Assembly (NCBI GenBank): GCA_036365455.1
Contig: JAWQUS010000003.1
Span: 2,872,001 to 2,936,000 of the forward strand
DNA length: 64,000 bases
Reading direction: 5' to 3'
DNA from: Macrosoma leucophasiata
Taxonomy: Eukaryota; Arthropoda; Insecta; Lepidoptera; Hedylidae
Below, one piece after another: positions 49,085 through 59,965 of this stretch (positions are counted from its first letter, which is position 1; each line of letters begins with the position of its first letter). Below the pieces are notes generated by a model. That model did no database searches and had not been told where the DNA came from. It worked only from the letters and a program-made list of their open reading frames with translations. Made by a program: the position numbers and the translations under genes.

Positions 49085-49262
49085 TTTTATTTTATAGCGA
49101 ACCTATAATATAACTACCGGCCCGTACTGGCTATCCACGAGTGCAATATAGGTACTAACATAATATTGCGGCTATAAATTGAGATGTAAGCTATCCTATC
49201 CTTCAATTTGGATCATACTGCACACGGTGTGCAATGTTTGATTTAAGCCGGTACGGACCGCT
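49085..49262. repeat. Inverted-ended repeat (CCGGCCCGTACTGG / GCCGGTACGGACCG)
   Basis: ACTACCGGCCCGTACTGGCT at the left; TTTAAGCCGGTACGGACCGC at the right. AGCTATCCTATCCTTCAATT also occurs in related form at 10960-10980. Confidence 0.5.
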
Positions 49263-49667
49263 GGTTATTTGTATGAAATAGAATACTCGCAATAGACTTA
49301 TTTGTGTAAAACACTTCAAATCTATTTTCCCAGACCTAAATTACATCTTCTGTCATCTTTTATGGAGATAAATACAATGACTGGACTATATCTGCATGTA
49401 TACTATAATATATTACATTAAAACGTAGCCTGAAATATATTCCAGAATTATAACGAGCTTGGGTACGGGTCTCGGAGTACACGTAAAACCGGCGGATCCG
49501 GTGATTGTCATAAAATAGAACATTGTGGCACTAGGTAGGCAGGCAATAAACTACATGATAACCTTTTATAGTTTAAACCATTTTCACATGCTCGATGTGG
49601 GTCGTTGACAATACATATTATGCTTGAAATGTCTACGAAATATGAGAAATTATTCCAGACGTTTTTT

Positions 49668-49722
49668 TTATGTTACGAACGTGGCAAACATGCATGTAGT
49701 TCAGTAGTTCACATCACGGAAT
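49668..49722 (-). repeat. Rep-C 3' fragment
   Basis: TTTATGTTACGAACGTGGCA, ATGCATGTAGTTCAG. Confidence 0.6.
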
Positions 49723-49759
49723 AGTTAAATAAGTTAATAGGTAAATATAATTATAATTA

Positions 49760-49797
49760 ATCCTTGTAGTAATAGTGCTAACTATTACTACAAGGAT
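49760..49797. repeat. 16-bp inverted repeat, 6-nt loop
   Basis: ATCCTTGTAGTAATAG (49760-49775) and its inverse at 49782-49797. Confidence 0.88.
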
Positions 49798-50817
49798 AAC
49801 TTACTATGCTTTGAATTACTCCTAAATCAAAAATATTTATCTGTAACATATTTAATAAATTATTTCTTTCGGATTCATACCGATGACATTCCAAGATCAA
49901 ACGTTGGATATCTTCAATAACACCATATATCACACAATTTGGTGAAACAGTTTTTTATCGTACGGGTTGGTAACACTGATTAAACTCGTACCCTTAGCAC
50001 ACCGCGGACACTCCGGCAAAATTCCATACAAACGCTTAATTTGGTCTCTATTACACAGACATCAATCAGTGACGTGTTTTTACACGTGCATCTGTGTGCG
50101 TAACACTTAGAGAATACCAAACGTCTCCCATAAGAGGGGAGGAGGTTGGCTAAGGCGGGAAACCGGGCGGGACATCGGAGTGTCCATTCTATACGTAGTA
50201 TTATTACATATTCTCTGCCCTCAGGTCTCGATCAGATTCTGCGGGGCGTGCAACTATGCCGCCGCTCTCTCCACCGCCCGAATCACTGACAACCAGTTTA
50301 AGGCCTTAGGGATTAATCATTACGAATTTACGAAGTTATTAACTACTCCATAAGATAAACAACATAATCTCCATCTGAGATGGAACGGTAAACGATTCCC
50401 AAATTGGGAACGTCGAGCGCAAAGGCATCTGTCAAGTTTACTGGCGTTCGGTTAATGCAAATTAGTTTGGCATAACGCGTCGAGAGGGGACCTCCCGGAT
50501 ATTGGCTCCCGGCCGTTGCGTTTGGTTACTGCATCGCACTGTCTGGTCCGGATTAATAATCGAAGCTGGAAATGACCATCGGAATACTGCACGTGAAGGG
50601 ATTGTGACGGTTGCGAATTGACTTCGCAATTCAATTTGTCTGCTCCATTGATGTGTTTGGTGCAGATTTGTGTTTGATTTGGTAGCGTGAGTAAGTCGTG
50701 ACTGTGTCTTAGTAACTCGTGTTTATTTTAAAAAGATCACAAAGAGTCAAAAATGCAATGGCTTGAAACTTTTTCAGAGGTTTTCTTATGGTTATTCAAG
50801 CTAACATTATTTTTATA

Positions 50818-50874
50818 AATAAAAATTAAAAAAAAATTGACTTCAGACGAGACTCGAACACGCGATCACTGGGA
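50818..50874 (-). mobile_element. SINE-D fragment
   Basis: TTGACTTCAGACGAGACTCG followed by AACACGCGATCACTGGGA: the T-arm and acceptor end of the tRNA-like domain only. Confidence 0.6.
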
Positions 50875-50968
50875 TGTGATGTTGTTGATTGCGATAATAA
50901 TACGAAATCAAACTAAGGTTTTATTTTCATTTCCAGTTGTACGCGTATGTCTCTAATAACCGTTGTGG

Positions 50969-51017
50969 AAGGAAATTCATATTTCTTTATATACTATAAA
51001 GAAATATGAATTTCCTT
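50969..51017. repeat. Perfect 23-bp inverted repeat, 3-nt loop
   Basis: AAGGAAATTCATATTTCTTT (first 20 of 23) at 50969-50991 pairs with 50995-51017 across TAC. No coding context. Confidence 0.9.
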
Positions 51018-51030
51018 GACACACCCAATT

Positions 51031-51309
51031 TTTGTTTTATGTAATGAAGGTAGCAAACAAGTAGTTCACATTGATGTTAAGTAATGAGTGCAGCATATAG
51101 ACACCCACACAAAGACCACAGGTCAAAATGTAGATGCGTTGCCACCCCGAGACCTTAGTTGTTGTCTCTGTAATAATTATTACGGGGCCATACATTACCA
51201 TCTCACCGGAACACATTAGTGCTAAACACTACCATTTAGCGGCAGTAGATTAGGTAATGCGGTGGTGCCTACGCCCGCGAGGTCCTTTACTACAGCTCTA
51301 CCACCACAA
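51031..51309 (-). repeat. Rep-C variant
   Basis: GTTTTATGTAATGAAGGTAG to GCTCTACCACCAC. Has the subfamily word GTCTCTGTAATAATTATTAC. Confidence 0.8.
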
Positions 51310-51348
51310 AATATTGGAAATAAAATTACTTTAAAAAAGTAGAAGCAT

Positions 51349-51664
51349 GTGAAATATATTTTATTTTTAAAGAAAAATGGAAAGAAAAATTTGACTTCAG
51401 GCGAGACTCGAACTCCCGGCCTACTGGGAATCTAGTCCAGCCGCTCTTCCAATTGAGCTACTGAAGTCCTGCCCGATTTGTCAAATCTTTGCTTCACATC
51501 TATTGCATTGCTTTATGGTAGCAGCAGCGCCATCTATTGCCAACTATGCTAGTTAGGCAAGGCCGCGAGTTCGAGTCTCGCCTGAAGTCAAATTTTTCAT
51601 TCCATTTTTCTTTTAAAATAAAATATATTTTACAAGCATGTGTTAATGCGAAATAATATAAAAC
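51349..51664. mobile_element. SINE-D head-to-head composite in one insertion
   Basis: A single 13-bp repeat AAAGTAGAAGCAT (51336-51348, 51665-51677) encloses a minus-oriented near-full copy (51349-51556) joined at GGCAAGGCCGCGAG to a plus-oriented 3' half (about 51557-51664). Both outer ends are therefore 3' parts. Confidence 0.85.
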
Positions 51665-51679
51665 AAAGTAGAAGCATAC

Positions 51680-52630
51680 ATAATTAATTCCATTTTCATA
51701 AATTTATGTTAAAATAAAAGAGCAATAAGCTTTTTAAAAACAAACGCTCGTTAGTATCACATATCAATGATTCAGTAAATTGTAAACTTAATCCAATATC
51801 CTCCGTAATCGTATCATCTGAAAAAATTGTAACAAACATTTGAAAAAACACCAACCGTAACGATTCAACAAAGTTACAGTGCACTCGCCGTCCTTAAATA
51901 GAAAGAATAGAATAATGATGTAACTTCGGCCCTGTCTGTGGATTAAAAAAGTGCGATTCGCTTTGGGATTACGTCAGGTTATGGCACACCTATGTGAATT
52001 ACGCGTTTTTTATTGATTAATATATGTTGTGAAAAGAATGCAAAGAAACGTAGATATAAGTTGAAGGTTGTACACTAATTTATAGCCTATTGCAACCATC
52101 CCATGAAATATAGACTTCAAAATAAAACTACTAGAGATCTGAATGGCGATGCTTTGCCTCTCTTGTGATCGTAATTATTTTACCCTTATGCCATTTTACG
52201 AGGCCATAATTATGTAACCAGACCGTAAGGGAATCATACTTCTGCATTTTGGAGTACGATTAAATGAAAGATTAAATAGATAACGCAGTGCTTACGACCT
52301 TGATTTTCGATCATAAGGCTGTTATACCAGTACAAGTTCCAGTTTAGCTTATTAAGAACATCAGTCAATTTTGTATTGTAGGATCGTATCTAAAATCCTT
52401 CAACGCAAGTTCGATTGATCAAATAAATAATATGTTAGATATTACTTGTACTTACTATCGTATAGATAAAAATGCGATTTGAGCGAACGAAAGACGAAGA
52501 ACAAAAAAGCTATAAGCAAAGCTAGTATGCGAATTTCATGCTGTGAATACATTAATTCTAGAGCAACTACAATAGTCTTAAATAAGGAAGTACTCATCAA
52601 AGATATTTAAAAACTTGTTAAACCCTAACT
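51680..52630. other. No recognised feature
   Basis: About 950 bp AT-rich, without repeat matches in this window or credible frames. Confidence 0.5.
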
Positions 52631-52634
52631 TGTT

Positions 52635-52926
52635 GTTACTGGTGATAGAGCTCCAGTGACGGAGCTCGCGGGTATAGGCACCACCGCATTACCTAATATA
52701 CTTACCGCTAAATGGTAGTGTTCAGCACTATCGTGTTCCGGTCAGGTGGAAATGGTAATAGACTTGTAATTTCCAGCACCTCTGTGGCTAACACCTTAGG
52801 CCTCAGGAGTGGTAACGCATCTGCATTTTGACCTTGGTATTTATGTTGGTGTTTATAGGCTGCAGTCATCACTTAACATCAATGTGAACTGCATGTTTGT
52901 TTGCCACTTCCATTACATAAAAATAA
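52635..52926 (+). repeat. Rep-C, full copy
   Basis: GTTACTGGTGATAGAGCTCC to TTCCATTACATAAAAATAAA; the middle is shuffled (AATAGACTTGTAATTTCCAG). Confidence 0.86.
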
Positions 52927-53339
52927 ACCCATTACTCGCGGCTCTCACACAAGTGTGTTCGAGACGATACAAAATTTGAAATTTGTTTAGTGAGTGAGTT
53001 CAGTAACGGTCTCAAATAAAGAGCTAATGTTATTGCGATCCTCAGCTCGGCTGAGACCCTCTTTGTGGCGGTTTTTTTTTAAATTGAAAAGTTGCTTTTG
53101 TCTCTGTAATCCTTATTGTTGCGATGCCGGCTCTTTTTTTCGGGTTATAATAACGAGAATGAAACGAGAATTAATGCTATGTTTAATACAACCAAAATTT
53201 ACTTTGGTAAAGAACAAAGCATTCAATAATGGCAAATAGCATTAAGTGTCGAGGTGTGATGGTGGCAGTAGGCCTTGGCTGCTGTTATTATATGCATAGT
53301 CGTTTAATGAATGCATATCATTATAAAGTTAAATTGTAA

Positions 53340-53595
53340 CAACGTAACTTCACGCCTGTAGTCTCCGAAGGGGTAGGCAGAGGTAAATGTATGCATTCAA
53401 GCATTGCCCATGTAATAGGTGGTGAGTCTGTTGACATCTCCAGGCACATTACCAAACTCCGAGGTACTGGGACACTTCCAGAAAATTGAAAAATCCCAAT
53501 AGAATCCAAGATAAAGGATTTTAACCCAGATTAGAACCCAGGACCTCAGCGTCTGACCTATAGCCTGATACCTACCACTAGGCTTCCAAGACAGT
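53340..53595 (-). mobile_element. SINE-B, old and diverged
   Basis: Retains CGTAACTTCACGCCTGTAGT, the GGCACATTACCAAACTCCGA block and the head (ACTAGGCTTCCAAGACAG). The B-box region is degraded (CAGATTAGAACCCAGG). Confidence 0.72.
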
Positions 53596-53659
53596 TCACT
53601 ATTACGAATGTCAGCGGTAACAGAGAGGTTGACAAGTAACGCTTTAAGATTTTTAATAG

Positions 53660-53830
53660 TTTTCCTTTATATCTCGCTTAAACTCGAGAACGGCTGTACT
53701 GATTAAATAAATAAATTAATTAAATAAAAACCAGAATTTCTTCTTTCAGAACTTCCAGTATCTACCAAACCTTTGACACATTATTTCATTCTGTGGCAAT
53801 ACAAAGTTTGCTGGGTCAGCTAGTCTATAA
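53660..53830 (+). repeat. AACTCGAGAACGGC-type repeat, partial
   Basis: TCGCTTAAACTCGAGAACGG, TTGACACATTATTTCATTCT, TTGCTGGGTCAGCTAGT. Confidence 0.6.
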
Positions 53831-53834
53831 TATA

Positions 53835-54568
53835 TAATAAAAATAACTACGTTAAGAAAAACCGACTTCAAAACTGAAAAGTAAAGAATAATACAGATTT
53901 AATATTAATTATGTACTACCTATTATTTATATGTGTTATTTACTAATAGGATTGAAGTCGCTGCCAAGCCTTAAACAAATAGCCATTAAGTAGCCATGTA
54001 GGTATGTATAGTCACTTCATTATTGCTACAATTTGTTAATTGAAGTATGTAGTGAAACTTATTTTTTATTTTATAATTACTTTTTGTTCTCATCAATTTA
54101 CAATGTAACCGACGACACTGATGCACGGTAAAACTCTAGTAAGTTTATGTTTGCATCATATTATGTTTGTAAAACTATATGTTTCTTTTCATAAATAAAT
54201 AAAATAATTATATTTAAATCTCTTAAATATGAATACGAGCAAATTAATACAACGAACAAAACGTAACCGGCGAATCGTGTGTGTTTTTGCATGTATACTT
54301 GAATGCATGCATTTACCTCTGCCTACCCCTTTACATTTATGATTACAGGCATGAAGTTATGGGGAGAAGAGATGGGGATTACAGGCATGAAGTTACGTTT
54401 TAATACAATGAAATGCCTACTTTAATGATTTTGGCTTGGCACTGACTTCAATCCTATTAGTAAATAACACATATAAATAATAGGTAGTATATAATTAATA
54501 TTAAATCTGTATTATTTTTTACTTTTCAGTTTTGAAGTCGGTTTTTCTTAACGTAGTTATTTTTATTA
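53835..54568. mobile_element. Foldback element with about 140-bp inverted arms
   Basis: The left arm starts TAATAAAAATAACTACGTTA and runs past AATAGGATTGAAGTCGCTGC to about 53980. The right arm (about 54433-54568) is its reverse complement with few differences. Ends AAGAAAAACCGACTTCAAAA are of a type common in Lepidoptera. The interior carries a SINE-B fragment. Confidence 0.78.
54258..54400 (+). mobile_element. SINE-B 3' end with local duplication, inside the foldback element
   Basis: ACCGGCGAATCGTGTGTGTT to GATTACAGGCATGAAGTTA; the terminal GATTACAGGCATGAAGTTA is repeated about 37 bp later. Confidence 0.7.
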
Positions 54569-54814
54569 AATACTTTTTAGTTTACTGCTGCATTGTCAAT
54601 AAGATTAATGTTCACATATGTTAAATTTATAAAATCTGACTCTTTTAACTTCGTTACAATAAGATAGGTACATAATTTAAACTGTTTAGATGTCGATACA
54701 AAATTATTACACGACTATACGAAATCAATGAAAAAAATATTGATTTTGGGGGAAAGTAATACTCTATGCATTTATCCACGAAGGAGTAAATAAGCGAGTA
54801 AATATGTCATTGTC

Positions 54815-55345
54815 ACTTGTTGTCATGCGCATTAGGACTATCTAGGACGTCAGTGAATTCCACGCATTGTTATGACAACACGCTTAAATCTTATTCCTTA
54901 AGTTCGAGGTGAAAGTAAGTAAAAAATGCTCATAAAATAAAAACGAATGGGCCTACCTGAATAAAATTTTTATGGGACCAATTTGAAGACAAGAATTACG
55001 TAAATCGGTCCAGAAATCTCGGCAAAATTGGCAAAAATTAAAAAAAAAAACCTGCCAAATTGAGAACCTCCTCGTTTTTTTGAACTCGGTTAAAAATCAA
55101 TTGCTGTTCGTTAGTCTGGCTAAAACTCGAGAACGGTTGGACCAATTTGGCTAATTATGGTTTCGAATTATTTCCGGTAGCCCAGGGAAGGTTTAAAAGG
55201 TAAGAAAATATGAAGAAATTGAAGGGAAATAGTAAAAACCACAATTTAATTTTTCCATACAAATAGTCCGTATCTACTATCAAACCTTTGACACATTATT
55301 TCATTCTGAGGCAATACGAAGTTTGCGGGTCAGCTAGTAAATAAT
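54815..55345 (+). repeat. Composite interspersed repeats
   Basis: 54815-55090: AATCGGTCCAGAAATCTCGG, CCAAATTGAGAACCTCCTCG, a widespread lepidopteran type. 55090-55345: CTGTTCGTTAGTCTGGCTAA, ACTCGAGAACGGTTGGACCA, GCGGGTCAGCTAGTA. Confidence 0.6.
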
Positions 55346-55611
55346 AAACATCTCAATATTAATACGGTCCGAGTATTTCATTTAGCCAAGAACTCAGTAC
55401 ACCATTGCGAATGTCAGCGGTGACAGAGAGGTATCAAGTTCATGCTCCATTACGTTTGTCGGCAAATGAAATTTGTAGCGAAATTCCGCATTCCCAGTAT
55501 AAAATTACAAATTATATCCCTCCGACCGCTGTAGGTTTGGGATATGCGTATTTTTTGGTGAGATCATTTTACAGGCTAATGTTTTTTCGTGTAAATGGAA
55601 AAATCAGTCTA

Positions 55612-56107
55612 ACTTCAACCTCTGGTCTTTGTGTCTGGGTGTCTTTAGGCTGCAGTCATCACTAAACATCAATGTGAACTGCGTGCTTGTTTGCCACTTT
55701 CATTTCATTAAAAAAAATGTGCGGCCCTGTCATTACTTATCACAGAGACATAACAACTAAGGTCTCAGGGGTGGCAAAGCATTTGCATTTTGACCTTCTG
55801 GCCTTTGTATATCTATAAGCGGCAGTCATCACTTAAAAATGAATAAAATATGCTTACACTCACAGCCCCACAGTAGGTTTAAACCTGTGTCGTGGGTGCC
55901 GTTGTACACATGCAACACATACACAAACACCCAGACCCGAAACAAATATCTGTAGGCCATACAAATATTTGTCCCAATGCGGGGATCAAACCCGCGACCC
56001 TTCGAATGAAACGATCATCTCACACCGCTGGACTAACCGGGTCGTCAAATCAACTTAACATCAATGTAATCTGTATGCCTGTTTTCCACCTTCTTATACA
56101 TAAAAAA
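55612..56107 (+). repeat. Rep-C fragments split by SINE-A
   Basis: 55612-55717 is a 3' end (ACCTCTGGTCTTTGTGTCTG ... CATTTCATTAAAAAAA). 55718-55845 plus 56048-56107 form a second, variant copy (TCATTACTTATCACAGAGAC ... CTTATACATAAAAAA). Confidence 0.76.
55846..56047 (-). mobile_element. SINE-A inserted in a Rep-C variant
   Basis: Complete copy; plus view starts after AATATGCTTACACTCACAGC and ends CTGGACTAACCGGGTCGTC. Rep-C sequence stops before it (CATCACTTAA) and resumes after it (CAACTTAACATCAATGTAA), sharing ACTTAA. Confidence 0.83.
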
Positions 56108-56321
56108 TCCTCTCAAAACCTTCCATTAGAGATATGGGGACAATCTGTTGCTCGAGTCCGCAGGAGTTACCTACCACACCCTTGCACGTGTCGCCTTGGG
56201 TGGTGCTAAATGAGCGACAACAATAGATACTGGCTAAATAGGCGTTATTGTGAGAAAAGCTGCAATGTCTGAATGTAGACTTACAGATTAATTTATGTAT
56301 TCGCCTATTCTACAGACTGCC

Positions 56322-56695
56322 ATAATAATGGCAACCTATAATACGTCTCAATGCTGGACACGAGTCTCTCCTCTTTTTGGGGGGAGGTCTGGAGCTTACT
56401 CCACCACGCTGCTCCAATGCGGATTGGTAGATTTGGAGATTTGGAGATACGGGTTAGTGGCCAACCCGCTGTCGGATGTTTTCAAACCGCCCATAAGCCT
56501 TCAGACAAAGTTAAACGACTATTATCTATCGATAGCAACCGAGACCGACGGCTTAACGTGCCCTCCGAAGCACGGAAACGCACATTTTAATTTGCCACTA
56601 GCTGTCACCCATCACAATACCCAACCGCGCCCGTAGTGCTTAACCGAGTAGATCGCTTATGATCTACACCAGCCGCCGGGCCATGCGTGCTTCTG
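56322..56695 (-). mobile_element. SINE-E, full length
   Basis: 10-bp repeats ACAGACTGCC (56312-56321, 56696-56705). A tandem GGAGATTT/GGAGATAC slip lies inside the 3' half. Confidence 0.85.
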
Positions 56696-56711
56696 ACAGA
56701 CTGCCGCACGA

Positions 56712-56953
56712 TTTTTTTTTATGTAATGGAAGTGGAAAACAAGCATGCAGTTCACATTGATGTTAAGTGTTGACTGCAGCCTATAGACACCCACACGAAG
56801 ACCAAGGTCAAAATGCAGATGCGTTACCACTCTTGAAGCCTAAGGTACATTACCACCTGACCGGAACACGATAGTTTAGTGGCAAGTAAATTAGGTAATG
56901 CGGTGGTGCCTACGCCCGCGAGCTACGTCACTGGAGCTCTGCCATCAGTAAAG
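56712..56953 (-). repeat. Rep-C with internal deletions
   Basis: TTTTTTTTATGTAATGGAAG to CTCTGCCATCAGTAAAG. Lacks the TTATGCCTCTGTGCCGG and GCTGAACACTACCA segments. Confidence 0.83.
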
Positions 56954-57274
56954 TAGATTAAATAAATAAACAGATAATATCAAGTGAATGAACGGATACG
57001 ATCAAAAACACGTTAATTATAGACTCATGAGAACAGCGACATCATTATCAAGTATATTATTATATTCATACGGGAATAATATTATTCCTTCCCACTTTAA
57101 TGTTCCCAATTAGTGGTACATTCGCTATATTAATTCAATTTGGGAAAAGCTCGTCTCAGTACCGCATTTGTTGTTATATCACAGGCTGCAATATTCGTTT
57201 GTCGACTACACTGAGATAATGTTTTATGGTCTGTGAGATAGAAATCTCTCTATATAAACTATCATATTTATTTT

Positions 57275-57450
57275 GTACTAGCTGTTGCCCGCGGCTTCGC
57301 CCGCGTGGATGTCGAAAAGTAGTTTATGTTGTTTCTCAAGGTCAGCTCTATCTCTGTACCAAATTTTCTTAAAATCGGTTCAGTTGTTTGGACGTGAAAA
57401 GGTAACAGACAGACAGACAGACAGAGTTACTTTCGCATTTATATTATTAA
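57275..57450 (-). repeat. TTGCCCGCG-type repeat
   Basis: ACTAGCTGTTGCCCGCGGCT, AAAATCGGTTCAGTTGTTTG, (ACAG)5 at 57404-57423, TTATATTATTAAGTAGGGAT. The minus-strand partner of 37660-37767. Confidence 0.65.
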
Positions 57451-57462
57451 GTAGGGATCATT

Positions 57463-57838
57463 TTTTTTTTGTATTTTTCGCTTAAAGAGGTTATGTAAAA
57501 AGAGTACAAATATAAAAGTTGTAAAAGTTTTTACTTTTGCCGGAAATCGTAACATACCGTTTTCTACCTTAAAAATAATGATTAATAATATATTTTATAA
57601 TTATTTTAAAGGTAATAACAAAGGTTACTGGTGGTAGAGCTCCAGTGACGGAGCTCGCGAGCGTAGGCATCACCGCATAACCTAATATACTTGCCGCTAA
57701 ATGGTAGTGTTCAGCACTATCGTGTTCCGGTCAAGTGGTAATGTACAGCCCTGTAATTTCCGGCACAGAGGCATAACACCTGAGGCCTCAGGAGCGGTAA
57801 CGCATCTGCATTTTGACCTTGGTCTTTGTGTGGGTGTA
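57463..57838 (+). repeat. Duplicated segment, copy 1 (flank and Rep-C)
   Basis: Flank GTATTTTTCGCTTAAAGAGG ... GTAACATACCGTTTTCTACC followed at 57627 by Rep-C, which stops at GTGTGGGTGTAT. The same flank and Rep-C in the same position recur at 58855-59269. Confidence 0.82.
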
Positions 57839-57884
57839 TAATGAATGTAATATATAATATACTAATATATACTTAATATTAATT

Positions 57885-58085
57885 AACATTATGAAGCTGA
57901 AGAGTTTGTTTGTTTGAACGCGCCAATCTCAGAAACTACTAGTCCTATTTGAAAAATTATTTCAGTGTTAGATAGCCCATTTATCAAGGAAGATTTTAGT
58001 TAGGCTATATGACATCACGCTAAGATGAATAGGAGAGGGTAGGTAACAATGCAACCGTGCGAAGCCGGGACCGGCCGCTAGTAAA
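57885..58085 (+). repeat. Interspersed repeat (GCGAAGCCGG type)
   Basis: GAAGCTGAAGAGTTTGTTTG, TAGATAGCCCATTTATCAAG, GCGAAGCCGGGACCGGCCGC. Confidence 0.62.
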
Positions 58086-58371
58086 CTCTATGGCTACTCC
58101 CCTCCGGTCGGCCGCGGCCGCCCAGGGGCCCGCGTTGCTCTACGCGAGCTTCCAACAAAAATTGCTATAGCCATAGAAAAGGCGAATTATCGGTGCAAAG
58201 TTCGTCAAAGGCGTTCCGGTCCACATCGGGCCACCACCCGTTTGTAACTGCGACTACACTAACAAAGCTTATTTGGGACTTTACCACGATCACTCGATTA
58301 TAACTCACGCAAAACTTCACTTTTAAATCTTTATTTTTATGTTATAAAAATGGCTATTAACAAACTACAGT

Positions 58372-58815
58372 TTTACTGGTAGTAGATCTCCAGTGACGGA
58401 GCTCGCGGGCGTAGGCTCCGTCGCATTACCGCATACTTGCCGTTAAATGATACGTAACTTCACGCCTGTAATCCCCGAAGGGGTAGGCAGAGGTAAATGC
58501 ATGCATTCAAACATACATGCAAACACCCACGATTCGCCGGTTACGTTTTGGCCCATGTAACAGGTGGCGAGCCTGTTGACATCTCCGGGCACATTACCAA
58601 ACTTTGAGGTACTGGGAAATTTATAGAAAATGGAAAAATCCCAATAGAACCAGAGATAAAGGCTTTTTCACCATTATCTCTGATAACCCCCTACCCGGGA
58701 ATCGAACCCAGGACCTCAGCGTAGTAGTAGTGGCCTGCTACCACTAGGCTACCGAGGCAGTTAAATGATAGTGTTCAGCACAATCGTGTTCCGGTTAGGT
58801 GGTAATGTACGACTG
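58372..58815 (+). repeat. Rep-C copy interrupted by SINE-B
   Basis: 58372-58451 (TTTACTGGTAGTAGATCTCC ... GCCGTTAAATGAT) and 58770-58815 (AGTGTTCAGCACAATCGTGT ... GTACGACTGTAT) around SINE-B; the 3' half is missing. Confidence 0.82.
58452..58760 (-). mobile_element. SINE-B, full length, nested in Rep-C
   Basis: 9-bp repeats TTAAATGAT (58443-58451, 58761-58769), a sequence that belongs to the interrupted Rep-C copy. Confidence 0.9.
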
Positions 58816-58854
58816 TATATGATAGTATATTATTAGTAGAGATCCTAATTTTCT

Positions 58855-59269
58855 TGTATTTTTCGCTTAAAGAGGTTATGTAAAAAGAGTACAAATATAA
58901 AAGTTGTAGATCTTTTTACTTTTTCCGGAAATCGTGACAAACCGTTTTCAACCTTAAAAATAATTATTAAAAATATATTTCATTATTATTTTAAAGGGTT
59001 ACTGGTAATAGAGCTGCAGTGACGGTTCTCGCGAGCGTAGGCACCACCGCATCACTTAATATACTTGCCGCTAAATATTAGTGTTCAGCACTTTCGTGTT
59101 CCGGTCAGGTGGCAATGTACGGCCCTGTAATTTCTGACACAGAGGCATAAACTTTAGGCGTCAGGAGTAGTAACGCATCTGCATTTTGGTCTTCATATGG
59201 GTGTCTATAGGCTGCAGTCATCACTTTGAACTGCATGCTTGTTTGCCACTTCTATTATAAAAAAAAAAG
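58855..59269 (+). repeat. Duplicated segment, copy 2 (flank and Rep-C)
   Basis: GTATTTTTCGCTTAAAGAGG ... GTGACAAACCGTTTTCAACC, then Rep-C from GTTACTGGTAATAGAGCTGC to CTATTATAAAAAAAAA. It keeps the Rep-C 3' end that copy 1 has lost. Confidence 0.82.
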
Positions 59270-59369
59270 ATTTTTATTTTTAATGTAGATTAGACACATA
59301 AGCTGAAGAGGCAAATGTAGAAATGTGCTTTGCCACCTATGAAGCCTAAGTTGTTTTGTCCTTGTGTAC

Positions 59370-59480
59370 CCGATCAGTGAGCGATAAAACGCATATCTTG
59401 CACCATCTTGCACAATTATCCCATCTTGATCGCGTTTTATTTACTGTCATAGTATTCTCGGCATACCTAGCTCTCGCTTC
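59370..59480 (-). pseudogene. Diverged RTE-1-related fragment
   Basis: The plus strand reads GATCAGTGAGCGATAAAACG... and ends CCTAGCTCTCGCTTCCA. This is the minus-strand equivalent of the RTE-1 segment around SESWVCRKEHESK...SLRKICGVSLTDR, with many substitutions. Confidence 0.55.
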
Positions 59481-59559
59481 CAGAAAAGCACTGTTTTAAA
59501 GAAATGTAAGCTTAAGTTTTTTTGCTGTAAAAAAAATAAATATAATTTTTTTATTTTCT

Positions 59560-59700
59560 GGAAGTGTCCCAGTACCTCGGAGTTTGGTAATGTGCCCGGA
59601 GAGGTCAACAAGCTCACTAACCAAATTTCATTGGCCAAAATATAAGCGGCGAATCGTGGGTGTTTGTATGTATGCTTGAATGCATGCAATACCTCTTGTT
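59560..59700 (+). mobile_element. SINE-B internal fragment
   Basis: TTTCTGGAAGTGTCCCAGTA, then GGTAATGTGCCCGGAGAGGT and GGCGAATCGTGGGTGTTTGT to ATGCAATACCTCTTG. Confidence 0.7.
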
Positions 59701-59809
59701 GGTTACTATACTGTAATTCAGTTATCATACATATACGTACCCTTTACGCATCCAAAGACAAAACAAAACATCATGAAGTTGTAATATTTATTTTTCGCAA
59801 TAACACATG

Positions 59810-59965
59810 TGTGAACTTTAGAAATTAAAGAAAAAACGAAAATAAATATTTGACTTTAGGCAGGAATCGAACCTGTGGCCTCAGGTTAACCAGTCCAGCC
59901 GCTTTACCACTAAGCTACCGAAGGCCCACACCGATGCGTCAAATTTTGCTTTCCCTTTTTTGATT
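59810..59965 (-). mobile_element. SINE-D relative (D2)
   Basis: Element orientation: GCAAAATTTGACGCATCGGT, GGGCCTTCGGTAGCTTAGTG (A-box), ACAGGTTCGATTCCTGCC (B-box), tail CACACATGTGTTATTGCGAA. Leader bases before the tRNA-like part align with the SINE-D leader (AAAGATTTGACAAATCGGG). Confidence 0.68.

Larger units (their letters stand above)
49263..50440. other. Mostly unassigned; a GC-richer patch at 50130-50290
   Basis: Contains TACGTAGTATTATTACATAT (a common repeat end) at 50193-50212. The rest, including GCCGCCGCTCTCTCCACCGC, is unassigned. Confidence 0.4.
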
